Shown: piece by piece, positions 44,559-53,282 of the stretch
Numbering within the stretch: the stretch's first letter is position 1
How the letters are laid out: every line of letters begins with the position of its first letter
The notes under the pieces: generated by a model
Told to the model about the DNA's origin: nothing
Database searches by the model: none
What the model saw: only the letters and a program-made list of their open reading frames with translations
Assembly (NCBI GenBank): GCA_963708725.1
Contig: CAVPTL010000013.1
Coordinates: forward strand, 1 to 64,000
Direction: 5' to 3'
Source: CAVPTL01 sp963708725
GTDB lineage: Bacteria > Actinomycetota > Thermoleophilia > Gaiellales > JAICJC01
Length of the DNA stretch: 64,000 bases
Position numbers and translations under genes: made by a program

Positions 44559-46220
44559 GTGAGCCTCAACCGCCCCGCGCACCCGTCGATTGCCGGGGGA
44601 GTGATGCACGCTTCGAACTCCTTCGGTCGCGACCGCCGCTACCGCCTGCTTGTCGATGCCGTGTCCGATGCCGTGGCCGTGGTGGTCGGCGGCTGCATCG
44701 TTGAGATCAATCCCGCCTTCACCGCGGTGTTCGGCTACTCCGAGACCGAGGTCAGCGGGGTCGAGCTCGAACGGCTGTTCCTCGGGGACGGAGACGAGCA
44801 GCGAGTCGGCCGCACCCACAGCGGGTCGCTGCGGCAGCTCGAGGTGACCGAGCGTGCGATTCCGCCCGGTGGCGATGCCCTCATGATCGTGATGCGCGAC
44901 GTCACCGAACGAAACGCGGCCAAGCACGAGGCCGACGAACTCGCCTACCAGTATGCGGCCGACCTCACAGCTGTCGCCCAGGTGGCGCGCCGACTGCCGC
45001 GCACCACCGACCCGAATGCCGCACGGGGTGCGATCTGTCAGGCCCTGCTGGAGGTCTGTGACGGAACGCTCGCGGTGTTGATGGAGCCCGACGGCCAGTC
45101 GGGTCTGGTCTCGACCGGTTTTGCGGGCGGCCGCGGTGGCTCGACGTCGTTGCGAGTCGCGGTGGACGAGGCGGGATCGGCCACCGCGGACGTGTTCTCG
45201 TCGGGCGAGCCGTTCTTCATCGCCGATCTCGCGCTCTACGACGACGTCTCACCGCGACTTGCCGCCGCCACCGGGATCGTGTCGGCGCTGTGGCAGCCAG
45301 TGCTGCGTGACGGTTGTGTGGTCGGCGTATTGCTCGTGGGCTGGGATCGGCCCGTGATGCACCTGTCTGACCGAGCGGCGGCGGTGGCCGGGCTGTTTGC
45401 CGCCGAGGCCGCAGTCGCGATCGAGCGGGCCGACTTCCTGGCGCAACTCGAAGCGCTCAACCGGGCGCTCGAGATGCAGCTGGAGGCGCTGCGGATGTCT
45501 GACCAGCTGAAGACCGACTTCGTCTCGAGCGTGTCGCATGAGCTTCGCACCCCGCTGACCGCAATCCTCGGATATGTCGAGATGCTGGCCTGCGAGGCCG
45601 CCGGAGCGATCTCACCCGAGCAGGCGGAGTTCCTCGACATCGTCGATCACAACGCCCGTCGCCTGGAGTCCCTGATCACCGATCTGCTGACCCTTTCCGG
45701 CGTCGAGAGCGGCAATCTGGCGATCCGGGCGGAGGCCACCGACCTCGGGTCGCTGATCGAGCGCGCGATCCGCGACCAGGTGCTGACGCTCAACGCCCGG
45801 CGCCTGGAGGTGATCGCGCGACTCCCCGAGCGGCGGGTGATCGCGAGTATCGATTCGGAGCGGATCGAGCAGGTGCTCGCCAACCTGCTCTCCAATGCGG
45901 CAAAGTTCACGCCGGTCGAGGGCACGGTCGAGGTCACGCTCTCGATCCACGACACGGGGCGCATCCGGCAGGCACGCGTTGAGGTGGCCGATTCGGGAAT
46001 CGGTATCCCGAGCGAAGACCTGCCGCGCCTGTTCGAGCGATTCTTTCGCGCACGCAACGCCACCGATCAGGCCATCCAGGGCACCGGTCTTGGTCTGGCC
46101 ATCTGCTGCGCGATCGTCGAGGCCCATCAGGGCCGGCTCAACATCCAAAGCGAGCTGGGAAAAGGCACCACTGTGACGGTGCTGCTTCCGCTGCTCGAAC
46201 CCTCGCCTGAAGGAGGCTGA
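44559..46220 (+). CDS. PAS-GAF sensor histidine kinase, soluble
   Basis: A 553-residue kinase without membrane helices. Residues about 25-120 form a PAS domain (YRLLVDAVSDAVAVV, FGYSETEV, MRDVTERNAAKHEAD). About 140-290 form a GAF domain, and a short coiled coil follows. HisKA has VSSVSHELRTPLTAILGYVEM with His327. The HATPase domain shows LLSNAAKFTP, VADSGIGIPSEDLPRLFERFF and GTGLGLAICCAIVEAHQG. It is soluble, so its signal is intracellular. It is followed 3 bp later by a stand-alone receiver. The start is GTG 44559; ATG 44604 is possible. Confidence 0.93.
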   Translation: MSLNRPAHPSIAGGVMHASNSFGRDRRYRLLVDAVSDAVAVVVGGCIVEINPAFTAVFGYSETEVSGVELERLFLGDGDEQRVGRTHSGSLRQLEVTERAIPPGGDALMIVMRDVTERNAAKHEADELAYQYAADLTAVAQVARRLPRTTDPNAARGAICQALLEVCDGTLAVLMEPDGQSGLVSTGFAGGRGGSTSLRVAVDEAGSATADVFSSGEPFFIADLALYDDVSPRLAAATGIVSALWQPVLRDGCVVGVLLVGWDRPVMHLSDRAAAVAGLFAAEAAVAIERADFLAQLEALNRALEMQLEALRMSDQLKTDFVSSVSHELRTPLTAILGYVEMLACEAAGAISPEQAEFLDIVDHNARRLESLITDLLTLSGVESGNLAIRAEATDLGSLIERAIRDQVLTLNARRLEVIARLPERRVIASIDSERIEQVLANLLSNAAKFTPVEGTVEVTLSIHDTGRIRQARVEVADSGIGIPSEDLPRLFERFFRARNATDQAIQGTGLGLAICCAIVEAHQGRLNIQSELGKGTTVTVLLPLLEPSPEGG

Positions 46221-46223
46221 TCG

Positions 46224-46604
46224 ATGGAATCCGAAACAGCGACTGTGCTGGTCGCCGATGATGAACCGCATCTCTTGCGGCTGGTGAAGTTCCGGCTCGA
46301 ACGGGAGGGCTACCGCGTGCTCACCGCCGCCGACGGGGACGCCGCGTTGCAGGTGGCTCGCAACGAGCGTCCAGATCTGTGCGTGTTGGATGTGATGATG
46401 CCGAAGCGGTCGGGGTTCGACGTGCTGCGCGAGCTGCGCGCCGACGAGCGGTTCAATACCACCAAGGTGATCATGCTGACCGCCCGCGCCCAGGATCGCG
46501 ACGTGGACGCCGGGTTCTCGTTGGGTGCAGACGACTACGTCACCAAACCGTTCAGCCCCAATGAGCTGCGCGTTCGCATCAGCGCACACTTGAACCGGCG
46601 GTGA
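46224..46604 (+). CDS. Stand-alone response regulator receiver protein
   Basis: A 126-residue CheY-like protein with no output domain. VLVADDEPHLLRLV holds the acidic pair, CVLDVMMPKRSG the phospho-accepting Asp56, MLTARAQ the Thr switch, and DYVTKPFSPNEL the Lys. Pairing with the adjacent kinase is near certain. Output must come through protein-protein contact or a downstream phosphorelay, none of which is encoded nearby. The ligase gene follows after 36 bp. Confidence 0.95.
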   Translation: MESETATVLVADDEPHLLRLVKFRLEREGYRVLTAADGDAALQVARNERPDLCVLDVMMPKRSGFDVLRELRADERFNTTKVIMLTARAQDRDVDAGFSLGADDYVTKPFSPNELRVRISAHLNRR

Positions 46605-46640
46605 CCCGCGCGGTCGCCGCGTCCGTTATCGTGGCGACAG

Positions 46641-47837
46641 ATGGGCGAGACGCCGAAGATCACCGATCCCCTGGCGGCGTTGGAGGCTGCTCGCGAGGGA
46701 TTCGAGCAGGGCGAGGACTTCACCGTGGGCGTGGAGGAGGAATTTGCGATCCTCGATTCCGACACGCTGGACATGGTGTCGGGCTTCGAGCGGTTCGATG
46801 AGGCGACCCGATCGGGCCCCCTGGCAGGATCGGTCGCCGGCGAGTTGATCCGGTCCGAGGTCGAGATCCGCACGGGCCGGTGCGAGACGTTCGCCGAGGC
46901 CGCCGAGGTGATGGCTCGCCGTCGGGTCGAGCTGGTCGAGCTCGCCGGACAGCTGGGGGTGCGACTCTCTGCCGCGGGCGCCCACCCATTCGCGCGGTGG
47001 CAGGACCAGGAGGTCATCGATACCCCGCACTACCACCTGGTCGAGTCGACGCTGCGCTATGTCGCCTGGCGCAACAACACCTTCGGTATCCACGCCCACA
47101 CCGGAATCCGGGGCGCCGACCGGGCGATTGCAGTCAACTCGGCGATGCGCACGGTGCTTCCCGAGTTGCTGGCGCTGTCGGCCAGTTCGCCCTGGATCGA
47201 GGATCGCTACACACATCTGCATTCGACTCGGACACAGGTGTTCACCCGCATGTTCCCGCGCTGTGGGATTCCCGACCACCTCGCCGACTGGGCCGAATAC
47301 GAGCAGTACGTACGGTTTCTGATCGCCACCGGCTCGATCCGCGAGCACACCGAGATCTGGTGGAGCGTCCGGCCGCATCAGGCGTTTCCGACGGTCGAGA
47401 CCCGGATCTGCGACGCGCAGCCGGAGTTCGGCCAGGCGGTCGGGCTGGCGGGGCTGATCGTGGCTCTGACCGCGCGGTTCGCACGCCTCTACGACGACGG
47501 CGCGCCGCTGCCCGTATACGCACCGCGCGAGTTGGAGGAAAACCTGTGGCGTGCGATCCGGTGGGGGATGGACGGCGAGCTGATCGATCTGGCCGCCGGA
47601 CGCTCGATCCCGGCGCGGGCGCGGATCGATGCGCTGCTCGACGATGTCACCGAGGTGGCCGGCGAGCTTGGGATCACGCCGTATCTCGCCCCGCTCGAGC
47701 AGCCCTCACCAGCCCAGCGCTACTGCGCCGAGCTCGATGCCGGCGCGACCACGCGCGAGTTGTGGCCGGGCGTCGTCGAACGCACCCACGCGTCGGCTGG
47801 AGAGTGGCTCGAGCAGTTCGCGCGGGAGGCGAGTTGA
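46641..47837 (+). CDS. Carboxylate-amine ligase, GCS2 family, copy 2
   Basis: A 398-residue paralogue of the protein at 4060. FTVGVEEEFAILDSDTLDM, HAHTGIRGADRAIAV, HSTRTQVFTRMFPR, EIWWSVRPHQAFPTVETRICD and ENLWRAIRWGMDGELIDL are the GCS2 blocks, diverged from copy 1 by many substitutions. The product may be a gamma-glutamyl amide. TATCGT lies 8 nt before ATG 46641, indicating its own leaderless promoter as well as possible read-through from the two-component genes. Its end overlaps the next TTG by 4 bp. Confidence 0.92.
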   Translation: MGETPKITDPLAALEAAREGFEQGEDFTVGVEEEFAILDSDTLDMVSGFERFDEATRSGPLAGSVAGELIRSEVEIRTGRCETFAEAAEVMARRRVELVELAGQLGVRLSAAGAHPFARWQDQEVIDTPHYHLVESTLRYVAWRNNTFGIHAHTGIRGADRAIAVNSAMRTVLPELLALSASSPWIEDRYTHLHSTRTQVFTRMFPRCGIPDHLADWAEYEQYVRFLIATGSIREHTEIWWSVRPHQAFPTVETRICDAQPEFGQAVGLAGLIVALTARFARLYDDGAPLPVYAPRELEENLWRAIRWGMDGELIDLAAGRSIPARARIDALLDDVTEVAGELGITPYLAPLEQPSPAQRYCAELDAGATTRELWPGVVERTHASAGEWLEQFAREAS

Positions 47838-48202
47838 GCACCCAGGAGCCTCCCCAGGGTGGTGAGATTCCCGCCGCGGCCGACGTCATCCTCTCGACGG
47901 TGCACCTGCTTCTGAGCGTTGGTTTCGCGCGCACCGGCCTTACCGGAGACGAAACTGTCGACGTCGATCTCGTCCAGACCGAGCAGTCGATCGAGGCCGT
48001 GCGGGCGTTGATGCCGGTGCTCGAGCGGCTCCTGCCGCCACAGGCCCTGATGGAGTACCGTCAGGCGCTGGCCGACCTCCAGCTGGCATACTCCCGCGGA
48101 TTGGAGTCGCCCGCGGCTGGGCAGGAGCCGCCGGCGCCGCAGCCGGAGAACGTGGTCGAGCCTGAACGGCCGAAGATCTGGACACCGAGAGGGGATGTAT
48201 GA
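47834..48202 (+). CDS. DUF1844-like small protein
   Basis: A 122-residue protein starting TTG 47834 inside the ligase stop (TTGA overlap). The core ADVILSTVHLLLSVGFARTG...DLVQTEQSIEAVRALMPVLERLL...YRQALADLQLAY has the helical layout of the DUF1844 family, whose members are short and of unknown function. The C-terminal 25 residues are Pro/Glu rich. It ends within the mtnP start (ATGA). No catalytic residue is evident. Confidence 0.65.
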   Translation: MSTQEPPQGGEIPAAADVILSTVHLLLSVGFARTGLTGDETVDVDLVQTEQSIEAVRALMPVLERLLPPQALMEYRQALADLQLAYSRGLESPAAGQEPPAPQPENVVEPERPKIWTPRGDV

Positions 48203-48996
48203 GCGTCGCGGAGATCGGCGTGTTTGGAGGGTCGGGGTTCTACTCGTTTCTTTCCGACGCCGAGGAGATCACGGTGGACACGCCCTATGGCGCGACCTCA
48301 GACCGGTTTGTGGTCGGCGATATCGGCGGCAAGCGAGTGGCTTTCCTGCCCCGTCACGGCCGGCATCACCAGCTGCCACCGCATGCGATCCCGTATCGCG
48401 CCAACCTGTGGGCCATGAAGGAGCTGGGGGTGCGGCGCCTGATTGGCCCGTGCGCGTCGGGCAGCCTCACCAAGGATCTCCCGCCGGGCACGTTCGTGGT
48501 CTGCGATCAGTTCATCGACCGCACCAGCGGCCGCGCCGACACGTTCTATGACGGCCCGGTCACGACTCACGTCTCGTCCGCGGATCCGTATTGCCCCGAC
48601 CTGCGCCAGACACTGCTGGAGACCGGTCGCGAGCAGGGGCTCGACATTCGCGACGGCGGCACCGTGGTCGTGATCCAGGGACCGCGGTTTTCGACCCGCG
48701 CGGAGTCGAAGTGGTTCTCGGCGATGGGCTGGGGCGTGATCAACATGACCGCATACCCCGAGGGCTGGCTCGCCCGCGAGCTCGAGATGTGTTATGCCAA
48801 CGTCTCGCTGATCACCGACTATGACGTGGGGCTCTCGGACGACCCGGACGTCGATCCGGTCAGTCACGAAGGGGTGGTGAAGGTCTTCACCGAGAACAAC
48901 GAGCGGCTGCGAAAGCTGCTGTTCGAGGCAATTCCGAAGATCGGCGCCCAGCCCCAGGATATTTGTGCGACGGCGCTCTCAGGAGCGCGGTTCTAA
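48199..48996 (+). CDS. mtnP: S-methyl-5'-thioadenosine phosphorylase
   Basis: A 265-residue purine phosphorylase-2 family enzyme cleaving MTA to adenine and methylthioribose-1-phosphate. IGVFGGSGFYSFL is the start, FLPRHGRHHQLPPHAIPYRANLWAM the phosphate site, and VIQGPRFSTRAESKWF follows. GVINMTAYPEGWLARELEMCYANVSLITDYDVGL holds the ribose/base loop. Family members can also act on adenosine or inosine, and base choice is not certain. Overlaps the previous gene by 4 bp; the H+-PPase follows with its own promoter. Confidence 0.93.
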   Translation: MSVAEIGVFGGSGFYSFLSDAEEITVDTPYGATSDRFVVGDIGGKRVAFLPRHGRHHQLPPHAIPYRANLWAMKELGVRRLIGPCASGSLTKDLPPGTFVVCDQFIDRTSGRADTFYDGPVTTHVSSADPYCPDLRQTLLETGREQGLDIRDGGTVVVIQGPRFSTRAESKWFSAMGWGVINMTAYPEGWLARELEMCYANVSLITDYDVGLSDDPDVDPVSHEGVVKVFTENNERLRKLLFEAIPKIGAQPQDICATALSGARF

Positions 48997-49063
48997 ACCC
49001 ACGCCGGCCGGTGGCGTGGTTACAATCCGCCGGTTGTTTCCGACCTGTTAAGGAGTTCATGCT

Positions 49064-51115
49064 GTGAGTTTCCTGGCCAGTCACGCGGTTGCGATCTCGT
49101 TGATTTGCGGTGTCGCTGCCGTTATTTACGGTCTGTTGCTGACGCGATGGGTGCTGAAGCAGCCCGACGGCAACGACCGCATGCGGGAGATCGCAGCAGC
49201 GATCCAAGAGGGCGCCGCCGCTTACCTGAAGCGGCAGTACACGACCATCGCGGTGGTCGCGGTGGTCGTGACGATCGTGATCGCCGTGGCCGGCCAATGG
49301 TCGGGCGACCTCGGGATCAAGGTGGCCATCGGCTTTGTGATCGGCGCCGTGCTCTCGGCGATCACCGGCTTTATCGGCATGAACGTGGCGGTGCGATCCA
49401 ACGTCCGCACCGCGGAGGCCGGACGCAGGGGCATGGCCCCGGCGTTGTCGGTGGCGTTCAAGGGCGGCACCGTGACCGGCATCCTGGTTGTGGGCCTCGG
49501 CCTGCTGGGTGTGGCCGGGTACTACGGCGCTCTCAAGGTCAACGGCAGCTCCGATCTCGACGCCACCAAGGCGCTTGTGGGACTGGCCTTCGGCGGTTCG
49601 CTGATCTCCGTATTCGCGCGGCTGGGGGGCGGCATCTTCACCAAGGGCGCCGACGTCGGCGCTGACCTTGTCGGCAAGATTGAGGCCGGCATTCCCGAGG
49701 ACGATCCGCGTAACCCCGCCGTGATCGCCGACAACGTCGGCGACAACGTGGGCGATGACGCCGGCATGGCGGCCGACCTGTTCGAGACCTACGCCGTCAC
49801 CATCGTGGCGTCGATGTTCCTGGGCGCCCAGCTCACCGGCGATGTCCACAACGCCGTGGTGTTGCCGCTCCTGATCGGCGCCCTGGCAATCCCCGCGTCG
49901 ATCGTCGGCACGCTGCTCGTGCGCCTGCCCAAGAGCGGAAGCATCATGACCGCCCTCTACACCGGCGTGCTTGTCTCGGCACTCCTGTCGGCCGTGCTCT
50001 TCATTCCGGTTGTGCATTCGGTCTCGAGCGGACTGCCCGAGGACGGCACCAAGATCTATCTGTGCGCGCTTACCGGGCTGGTCATCACCGCGCTTTTGGT
50101 GGGAATTACCGAGTACTACACCGGCACGAGGTTCGGGCCGGTCAAGCGCATCTCTCAGCAGTCGACGACTGGACATGCCACCAACATCATCGCCGGCCTG
50201 GCCGTCGGTATGCAGGCCACCGCGCTGCCGGTGATCGTGCTGGTCGTCGGCACGTTGACCGCCGACAAGCTCGCCGGCGTGTACGGGATCGCGACGGCGG
50301 TCACGGCGATGCTTTCGATGGCGGGGATGGTGGTGGCGCTCGACGCCTTCGGTCCGATTACCGATAACGCTGGTGGCATCGCCGAGATGGCCGATTTGCC
50401 ACACGAGGTTCGCGACAACGTGACCGATCCGCTGGACGCGGTCGGAAACACCACCAAGGCAGTCACCAAGGGCTATGCGATCGGCTCGGCCGGTCTGGCC
50501 GCGCTGGTGCTGTTCCAGTCCTTCAGCGACGAGCTGGCGACCAAGGTCGGCCATCCCGTCGTTTTCCAGATCAATGACCCGTGGGTGCTGTCCGGCCTGC
50601 TGATCGGCGGACTGATGCCGTTCCTGTTCGCGTCGCTTGCGATGGACGCGGTCGGTCGTGCAGGTGCCGCCGTGGTCGAGGAGGTGCGCCGCCAGTTCCG
50701 CGAGATCCCGGGGATCATGGAGGGCACAGCCAAGCCCGACTACGCCCGCTGCGTCGACCTGGTGACGCGCTCGGCCATCCGCGAGATGCAGTTGCCTGCA
50801 CTGATCCCGGTGGCCGTACCGATCGTGGTTGGCCTGATCTCCTACAAGATGCTCGGTGGTCTGCTCGTGGGAACGATCGTGACCGGCCTGTTCCTGGCGA
50901 TCTCGATGACCTCCGGCGGAGGCGCCTGGGACAACGCCAAGAAGATGATCGAAGACGGCGCCCACGGCGGCAAGGGCTCGCCTGCCCACGCGGCCTCGAT
51001 CACGGGCGACACGGTTGGTGACCCCTACAAGGACACCGCCGGCCCGGCGATCAACCCCATGATCAAGATCACCAACATCGTGGCGATTCTGATCATTCCT
51101 CTGCTCACTCGATAA
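49064..51115 (+). CDS. hppA: Membrane-bound proton-translocating pyrophosphatase, K+-independent
   Basis: A 683-residue integral pump with about 16 helices that hydrolyses PPi to drive H+ out. The PPi site DVGADLVGKIEAGIPEDDP, NVGDNVGDDAGMAADLFE and the late DNAKKMIEDG are intact. The specificity segment reads GNTTKAVTKGYAIGSA: Lys and Thr occupy the two positions that are Ala and Gly in K+-dependent enzymes, so it is the K+-independent type. GTG 49064 follows AGGAG at 49051. TACAAT at 49021 is a likely -10. It would recycle PPi energy, for instance under anoxia or starvation. Confidence 0.96.
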   Translation: MSFLASHAVAISLICGVAAVIYGLLLTRWVLKQPDGNDRMREIAAAIQEGAAAYLKRQYTTIAVVAVVVTIVIAVAGQWSGDLGIKVAIGFVIGAVLSAITGFIGMNVAVRSNVRTAEAGRRGMAPALSVAFKGGTVTGILVVGLGLLGVAGYYGALKVNGSSDLDATKALVGLAFGGSLISVFARLGGGIFTKGADVGADLVGKIEAGIPEDDPRNPAVIADNVGDNVGDDAGMAADLFETYAVTIVASMFLGAQLTGDVHNAVVLPLLIGALAIPASIVGTLLVRLPKSGSIMTALYTGVLVSALLSAVLFIPVVHSVSSGLPEDGTKIYLCALTGLVITALLVGITEYYTGTRFGPVKRISQQSTTGHATNIIAGLAVGMQATALPVIVLVVGTLTADKLAGVYGIATAVTAMLSMAGMVVALDAFGPITDNAGGIAEMADLPHEVRDNVTDPLDAVGNTTKAVTKGYAIGSAGLAALVLFQSFSDELATKVGHPVVFQINDPWVLSGLLIGGLMPFLFASLAMDAVGRAGAAVVEEVRRQFREIPGIMEGTAKPDYARCVDLVTRSAIREMQLPALIPVAVPIVVGLISYKMLGGLLVGTIVTGLFLAISMTSGGGAWDNAKKMIEDGAHGGKGSPAHAASITGDTVGDPYKDTAGPAINPMIKITNIVAILIIPLLTR

Positions 51116-51147
51116 TTCAGACCGAGCACGCGGTATAACAGGCAGCT

Positions 51148-53091
51148 ATGCCGGTAAAGCGTCGCCAAGCCGGGGGACTTCACCGCGTGCTCGGTACGGC
51201 GGCGCTGTTCTCCACCGCGTACGGAAACGTCGGCTCGTCGATCTATTACGCGCTCGGCCTGGTGACGGTGTACGCGCTGGGGATGACGCCGATCGCGTTC
51301 TTCATCTCGGGCTTGATTTTCTTCTTCACCGCGGTGACGTACGCCGAGGCCACCGCGCGCTTCCCCGAGGCCGGCGGCTCGGCGTCGTTTACCCGGCACG
51401 CGTTCAACGAGCTGGTGAGCTTCTTCGCCGGCTGGGCGCAGATGCTCAACTACACGGTGACGATCGCGATCTCGGCGATCTTCGTGCCGCACTACCTCGC
51501 CAAGTTCTGGCCCGGCGGTCATCTGATCGGCCACCCCAACGACATCTACGGCGGCGCGTTGGTGGTGCTGTTCCTGGTGGTGCTGAACATCGTCGGCGTG
51601 AAGGAAGCCGCAGGCCTCAACATCTTTCTCGCGCTCGCCGACCTCGCCACCCAGGGGCTGCTGGTGGTCATCGGCCTGGCGGTCGTGTTCTCTCCACACA
51701 CCCTGATCAACAACGTGCAGCTCGGCACCGTTCCGACGTGGAGCAACTTCATCGTCGCGATTCCCGTGGCGATGGTCGCCTACACCGGTATCGAGACGGT
51801 CTCGAACATGTCGGAGGAGGCGATCGATCCGGCCCGGCACGTCCCCCGGGCGATCATGTACGTGGTGATCGCGGTGTTTGCGATCTACGCCTTCCTGCCC
51901 TCGGTGGCGCTGTCAGCGCTGCCGGTCAAGCCTGCGACCCCGGCGATGGTCGCCGACTCCCACAATCCGACGCTGGCGTGCGCGAAGCAGGTGAAGCTGG
52001 GCGAACCGACCTCCGAGCTTGCCTGTAGGTACGCCGGCGACCCCGTCGCCGGCCTGGTGGACAACCTCAACCTGCCCAAGATCATCCAGCAGGGCCTCGG
52101 CTACTACGTCGGGTTGTTAGCGGCGACCATCCTCATCATCGCCACCAACGCCGGCATCATCGGGGTGTCGAGACTCACCTATTCGATGGGACTGCATCGC
52201 CAGCTGCCCCCGATCATCAGCAAGGTGCATCCCAAGTACAGCACCCCGTACGTGGCGATCATCTTCTTCAGCGTGATCGCGGTGCTGCTGATGATCCCCA
52301 GGGGGTCGACCCAGTTTCTCGGCAACCTGTACGCCTTCGGAGCGATGCTGTCGTTCACGCTCGCCCACGCGGCGGTGATCCAGATGAGACGCACGATGTC
52401 TGACGACATGCCGTGGCGAGGACCACTCTCCTACCACGTCGGGAGCTATGACCTGCCGCTGTTTGCGGTGCTCGGCCTGATCGGTTGTCTGGCGTCGTGG
52501 CTGGTCACGATCGTTTTGCACTTCGTGGACGGCGTCGCCCCGGTCGGCGGAATCTGGTTGATCATCGGCCTGATCGTGTACGTCGCATACCGGCGCTCGC
52601 AGCACCTGCCGCTGACCGAGACGGTGCTGATGCCGGCCGCGACCTACGGCCCTGCGCTCGAGGTGGAATACCGCTCGATCCTGATGCCGCTCACCGCTCA
52701 CCGGGTCAGCGACGAGATGACCGCGACGGCGCTTCGGCTGGCGGCCGAGTCGGGCGCGACGCTGGTTGCGCTCTACCCGATCGAGGTTCCACTCGATCGG
52801 CCACTGTCCGACGCGATGACCGATGAGGTTGCCCGGGCGGAGAAGGAGCTGCGCGAGACGGCCGCGCTCGGCGACGAGTACGGGGTCACTGTGATCACAC
52901 GGCTCGTGCGGACGCGAAACGTCGGTGAGGCGATTGTGGGTGAGGCGGAGCGGCGCCGCTCCGAGATCATCGTGATGGGCGCGGCCGATCGTAAGCGCGC
53001 GGGCGAGCGGATGTTCGGGCGGGTGATCGACTACGTTCTGCGAAACGCCGACTGCCGGGTGATGGTCGGGACCGTCGGCGCGTCGATCTGA
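51148..53091 (+). CDS. APC permease with C-terminal universal stress domain, copy 1
   Basis: A 647-residue protein. About 12 membrane helices of the amino acid-polyamine-organocation type begin with STAYGNVGSSIYYALGLV (the APC GS(S)I motif). VAMVAYTGIETVSNMSEE lies in helix 6. From about residue 500 a soluble UspA-like domain follows (YRSILMPLTAHRVSDEMTATALRLAAESGATLVALYPIEV) and ends ADCRVMVGTVGASI. This architecture also occurs in the KimA K+ importer, so an ion rather than an amino acid is possible. TATAAC lies 8 nt before the ATG. The stop overlaps the next ATG (TGATG). Confidence 0.9.
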   Translation: MPVKRRQAGGLHRVLGTAALFSTAYGNVGSSIYYALGLVTVYALGMTPIAFFISGLIFFFTAVTYAEATARFPEAGGSASFTRHAFNELVSFFAGWAQMLNYTVTIAISAIFVPHYLAKFWPGGHLIGHPNDIYGGALVVLFLVVLNIVGVKEAAGLNIFLALADLATQGLLVVIGLAVVFSPHTLINNVQLGTVPTWSNFIVAIPVAMVAYTGIETVSNMSEEAIDPARHVPRAIMYVVIAVFAIYAFLPSVALSALPVKPATPAMVADSHNPTLACAKQVKLGEPTSELACRYAGDPVAGLVDNLNLPKIIQQGLGYYVGLLAATILIIATNAGIIGVSRLTYSMGLHRQLPPIISKVHPKYSTPYVAIIFFSVIAVLLMIPRGSTQFLGNLYAFGAMLSFTLAHAAVIQMRRTMSDDMPWRGPLSYHVGSYDLPLFAVLGLIGCLASWLVTIVLHFVDGVAPVGGIWLIIGLIVYVAYRRSQHLPLTETVLMPAATYGPALEVEYRSILMPLTAHRVSDEMTATALRLAAESGATLVALYPIEVPLDRPLSDAMTDEVARAEKELRETAALGDEYGVTVITRLVRTRNVGEAIVGEAERRRSEIIVMGAADRKRAGERMFGRVIDYVLRNADCRVMVGTVGASI

Positions 53092-53270
53092 TGCTTCGGG
53101 CCAATCGGGCGATCGCGGTGATCTTCGTGGTCATCGGGACGGTGATCCTGGTCGAGACCACGGTGCTGACGGTGCGAGATGGGGGAGGGCTCTCGGTCGG
53201 ATTTCTGCTGGCGGCCGTGTTTCTCGTGCTTGGCGTTCTGCGATGGCGGGCCATGCGCCCGCCGCAGTAA
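53091..53270 (+). CDS. Two-helix small membrane protein between APC-USP permeases
   Basis: A 59-residue ORF starting ATG 53091 inside the previous stop (TGATG) and ending TAA 53270, 12 bp before the next gene. It has two hydrophobic helices (AIAVIFVVIGTVILVETTVL and SVGFLLAAVFLVLGVL) joined by RDGGG, with basic ends (LRANR, RWRAMRP). The layout suggests a hairpin subunit or assembly factor of the flanking permeases. The family is unknown. It is easily missed because of its length. Confidence 0.7.
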   Translation: MLRANRAIAVIFVVIGTVILVETTVLTVRDGGGLSVGFLLAAVFLVLGVLRWRAMRPPQ

Positions 53271-53282
53271 GCTCTCACCCGC

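Noticed and set aside
48887..50989. 700-codon open frame antisense to hppA
   Set aside because: A product of high GC and third-position bias. It is His/Arg/Asp-rich with no domain, and it overlaps a fully conserved pump.
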